The position numbers and the translations under genes were made by a program. 64,000 nt of DNA from Shouchella sp047238345 (GTDB lineage: Bacteria; Bacillota; Bacilli; Bacillales; Bacillaceae_D): positions 3,100,001-3,164,000 of the forward strand of contig NZ_JBDFMQ010000001.1 of the NCBI RefSeq assembly GCF_047238345.1, given 5' to 3'. How positions within the stretch are numbered: the stretch's first letter is position 1; the number at the start of each line of letters is the position of its first letter. Of the stretch, positions 61,888-64,000 are shown in pieces. Under the pieces are notes generated by a model. The model saw nothing but the letters and a program-made list of their open reading frames with translations. It was not told the DNA's origin and did not search any database.

Positions 61888-62886
61888 TCATGTTCCTTTG
61901 TAAAATCGAACACTAAAACTGGTCCCATCTCGTTTAGTCGATTCAACATGTATGGCACCGTTTTGCTTTGTCACAATATGATAAGTTAAAGCAAGTCCAA
62001 TTCCTACACTTTGCTTATGCGCATGATTACCTTGGTAAAAGCGTTTAAAAATGTGCGGCAAGTCTTTGGGCGTGATCGGCTCGCCTGTATTATGAACCGT
62101 CAGCTCTGTAAACAGCACGTTTTCGGTAACTGTCATTGTCACCTTGCCTCCACTATCCGTGTGCTCCACTGCATTTTTGAGAATATTACTAAGAGCTTCC
62201 TTTGTCCAACGGAAATCAGCAGCAATAAACGCGTCCAAATCCCCAACTGTCTCGAAATGAATATGCTTATCTTTCATTGGAATCGTTAAAGGAGACACTG
62301 TCTCATGGATTAAGCGCTCGACACTACTTTCCTCCTTTGTAAATGTAATCGTCCCAGCATCAATCTTTGATAATTTAAGCAAAGACGTAACAAGCCATTC
62401 CATGCGGCTTAATTGACTGGATATATGTCCAAGAAATTCTTCTCGTTTCTCTTTTGGCAACTGATCTTGCGCAAGCAAATCCGTCATAACCGTCATTGAT
62501 GTTAATGGTGTTTTCAACTGATGAGAAATGTCTGCCAGTGCTTCTGCCAGTTTAATTTTGCTATCGTCAGCTTGACTTTTTTGCTCCGATAAAAGTTGAG
62601 TCATTTTATATATTTCATTTTTTAAGATACTAATTTCCCCTTCATCATTGTCACGTACATCAAGTGAAAACGATCCACTACTTATTTTTCGCAAATAAAT
62701 AGAGAGGTCTTCCATTTCGTTGTATCGATTATAGGAATAATAAAGGTGGACAGAAATCATAGCCATGACGACTAATGCTGTACTCCCTACAAACCATAAC
62801 GACTGGAAGCTTGCAATGATCATTAAGACAAGGCCTAGAACGATCATCCATGCTGTGCTATGTCTTAGCTTTTTATTTCGAAACAT
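61888..62886 (-). CDS. Intramembrane-sensing histidine kinase
   Basis: 332 aa. Two closely spaced TM helices (about 11-27 and 32-50) with almost no extracellular loop, then HisKA SHQLKTPLTS (His122) and HATPase with NILKNAVEHT and VGIGLALTYHI. Kinases of this shape usually sense through a partner ABC transporter. Its start overlaps the response-regulator stop by one base. Confidence 0.9.
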   Translation of the reverse strand: MFRNKKLRHSTAWMIVLGLVLMIIASFQSLWFVGSTALVVMAMISVHLYYSYNRYNEMEDLSIYLRKISSGSFSLDVRDNDEGEISILKNEIYKMTQLLSEQKSQADDSKIKLAEALADISHQLKTPLTSMTVMTDLLAQDQLPKEKREEFLGHISSQLSRMEWLVTSLLKLSKIDAGTITFTKEESSVERLIHETVSPLTIPMKDKHIHFETVGDLDAFIAADFRWTKEALSNILKNAVEHTDSGGKVTMTVTENVLFTELTVHNTGEPITPKDLPHIFKRFYQGNHAHKQSVGIGLALTYHIVTKQNGAIHVESTKRDGTSFSVRFYKGT

Positions 62887-63569
62887 TACTCTCCCACCCT
62901 GTATCCTAAGCCCCGAACCGTTTGAATTAACGTCGGTGTTTGAGGGTCATCTTCAATTTTCTCCCTTAATCGTTTGATATAAACCGTTAACGTATTGTCA
63001 TTAACGAAGTCACCTGCAGAATCCCAAATCAAATTGAGTAACTGTTCTCGTGTTAATATTTGACCACGGTGTTTAGCAAAGATCATTAATAACCGATATT
63101 CCAACGCGGTTACATGGAGTTCTTCATGGTTTTTAAATACTTTTCCTTCAAGTGAATGAATAGAGATCGAACCAAAATTAACGGTTTCCTTCGCTTTTGT
63201 TTGACGCTCATACCGTCTTAAAACTGTTCGAATTCTACTTAATAGCTCTTTGACACGAAAGGGCTTTGTAATATAATCATCTGCTCCCATATCAAGGCCT
63301 TTGACAACATTTCCTTCATCATCAATAGCCGTTAAAAACAAAACAGGGATATCTCGGTTTTGTTTTACAAGAGAACAAAGTTGATAGCCATTGCCGTCAG
63401 GTAGATTCAAATCAAACAAACAAACATTTATATGCTGAATTTGATGGTTAAGTATTTTTTTCGCCTCTTCAACGGTATTGGCGACAAGAACATCATAGCC
63501 TTCTTGCTGTAGCGTATATTCCAAACCAGAAACTATAATTTCATCATCTTCTACTAGTAATAAAGTCAA
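62886..63569 (-). CDS. OmpR-family response regulator
   Basis: 227 aa. Receiver domain with Glu7/Asp8/Asp9, phosphoacceptor Asp53 in CLFDLNLPDGN and KPFRVKEL; winged-helix domain (about 130-225) with DNTLTVYIKRLREKI. It starts at TTG 63569, eight bases after AAGGAAG. First gene of the unit with the kinase and ABC transporter; predicted to act at the GTGAC repeats before the ATPase gene. Confidence 0.9.
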   Translation of the reverse strand: MTLLLVEDDEIIVSGLEYTLQQEGYDVLVANTVEEAKKILNHQIQHINVCLFDLNLPDGNGYQLCSLVKQNRDIPVLFLTAIDDEGNVVKGLDMGADDYITKPFRVKELLSRIRTVLRRYERQTKAKETVNFGSISIHSLEGKVFKNHEELHVTALEYRLLMIFAKHRGQILTREQLLNLIWDSAGDFVNDNTLTVYIKRLREKIEDDPQTPTLIQTVRGLGYRVGE

Positions 63570-63713
63570 AACGAACGCTTCCTTTTTGCAAAGATTTTAT
63601 TCAAAATACTCTTACATCTTATTTCTTTACATATTGTATCGTATTACAGCCTACACATTTCTACAATGATTATTTAGCCAAACTTCTATTCCGCCTCTTC
63701 GAACGACAAAAAA

Positions 63714-63746
63714 AACTGAAAGGATATCCTCTATATCCTTTCAGTT
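63714..63746 (-). terminator. Terminator overlapping the end of the serine-hydrolase gene
   Basis: AACTGAAAGGATAT pairs with ATATCCTTTCAGTT, followed on the minus strand by TTTTTTTT. The stop TAG (63731-63733) lies in the loop. Confidence 0.8.
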
Positions 63747-64000
63747 TTTCGCTTGATTAAGTCATGCAGTTCTGCACGAATCCGAATAATTTCTTTGTTT
63801 TCTCTACCATAGTGAACACGGTTTGTTAAGAAAATGACGCTTAATCCATCCATTGGATCAAACCACATACTCGTTCCAGTAAAGCCTGTATGCCCATAGG
63901 AAAAATATGTAAACTGATCTCCACATGAGGCATAGCCGTGATCTTTTAACATCCAACCGAGACCACGTCGTTCATTTAAACCTTCTGTCGTAATTTGTTT
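63731..64000 (-). CDS. Beta-lactamase-family serine hydrolase, C-terminal part only
   Basis: The frame stays open through the right edge of the window (about 89 codons present). The segment YFSYGHTGFTGTSMWFDP carries HTGFTG, the third active-site motif (K/H-T-G position) of class C beta-lactamase-like and DD-peptidase-like serine hydrolases. VIFLTNRVHYG follows, as usual in the esterase/penicillin-binding branch. The nucleophile Ser and Tyr motifs lie outside the window, so activity cannot be judged. Confidence 0.82.
   Translation of the reverse strand, partial: KQITTEGLNERRGLGWMLKDHGYASCGDQFTYFSYGHTGFTGTSMWFDPMDGLSVIFLTNRVHYGRENKEIIRIRAELHDLIKRKTERI

Overview
This window is chromosomal DNA from a low-to-moderate GC, endospore-forming Bacillaceae. 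The evidence is a GerA-type germination operon, T-box and TPP leaders, a Rap/Phr pair, cre-like boxes and AGGAGG ribosome sites. The gene mix (BCCT transporter with an acidic tail, HssRS-HrtBA, many catabolic operons) fits an alkaliphilic Bacillus relative such as Shouchella/Alkalihalobacillus. That genus guess is inference. I see no rRNA, tRNA, insertion sequence, prophage or CRISPR array.

Layout. 1-3 kb: the 3' part of the pepT gene is cut off by the window edge; then a sigma-A promoter and two tandem T-box leaders precede a short threonyl-tRNA synthetase that lacks the TGS and editing domains. 3-7 kb: hssR-hssS-hrtB-hrtA (heme sensing and efflux) on the minus strand. 7-11.2 kb: a sugar ABC importer (SBP, MalF, MalG) divergent from an AraC regulator. 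11.4-13.4 kb: an acyltransferase-3 membrane protein and tenA under a TPP riboswitch.

13.4-35.4 kb is a large catabolic island: a beta-oxidation operon (acyl-CoA dehydrogenase, ADP-forming acyl-CoA synthetase, 3-hydroxyacyl-CoA dehydrogenase, thiolase) and a separate SDR; an MFS/MmgE-PrpD/alcohol dehydrogenase/aldehyde dehydrogenase/Gfo-Idh operon with a cre site; a flavin monooxygenase plus FMN reductase; an enoyl-CoA hydratase/aldehyde dehydrogenase/thioesterase operon; a PrpR-like sigma-54 activator; and a TPP enzyme plus TIM-barrel protein. Four of these units carry near-identical -24/-12 promoters (TTGGCA[TC]-N5-TTGC) 30-45 bp upstream of their first gene. The activator is therefore predicted to run the island as one regulon, probably for degradation of an alicyclic, terpenoid-like or similar carbon source.

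35.4-47.5 kb: a Rap regulator translationally coupled to a Phr precursor with three copies of DKADGR; a BCCT transporter; an RlmN/Cfr-family methyltransferase; an FAD dehydrogenase, MOSC protein and 2-hydroxyacid dehydrogenase operon; an ECF sigma factor followed by an unrecognised repeat protein and an MFS transporter; and a PanE-like reductase. 47.5-53.2 kb: a four-carbon sugar-acid type cluster (DUF1537 kinase, beta-hydroxyacid dehydrogenase, GntP permease, RpiR regulator) with a divergent FBA-type class II aldolase; two TGTAGT...ACTACA palindromes lie in the shared control region. 53.2-58.5 kb: a five-gene ger operon with two B subunits and a small two-helix membrane protein. 58.5-63.6 kb: a response regulator, intramembrane-sensing kinase and ABC transporter module. 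The window closes inside a beta-lactamase-family serine hydrolase gene.
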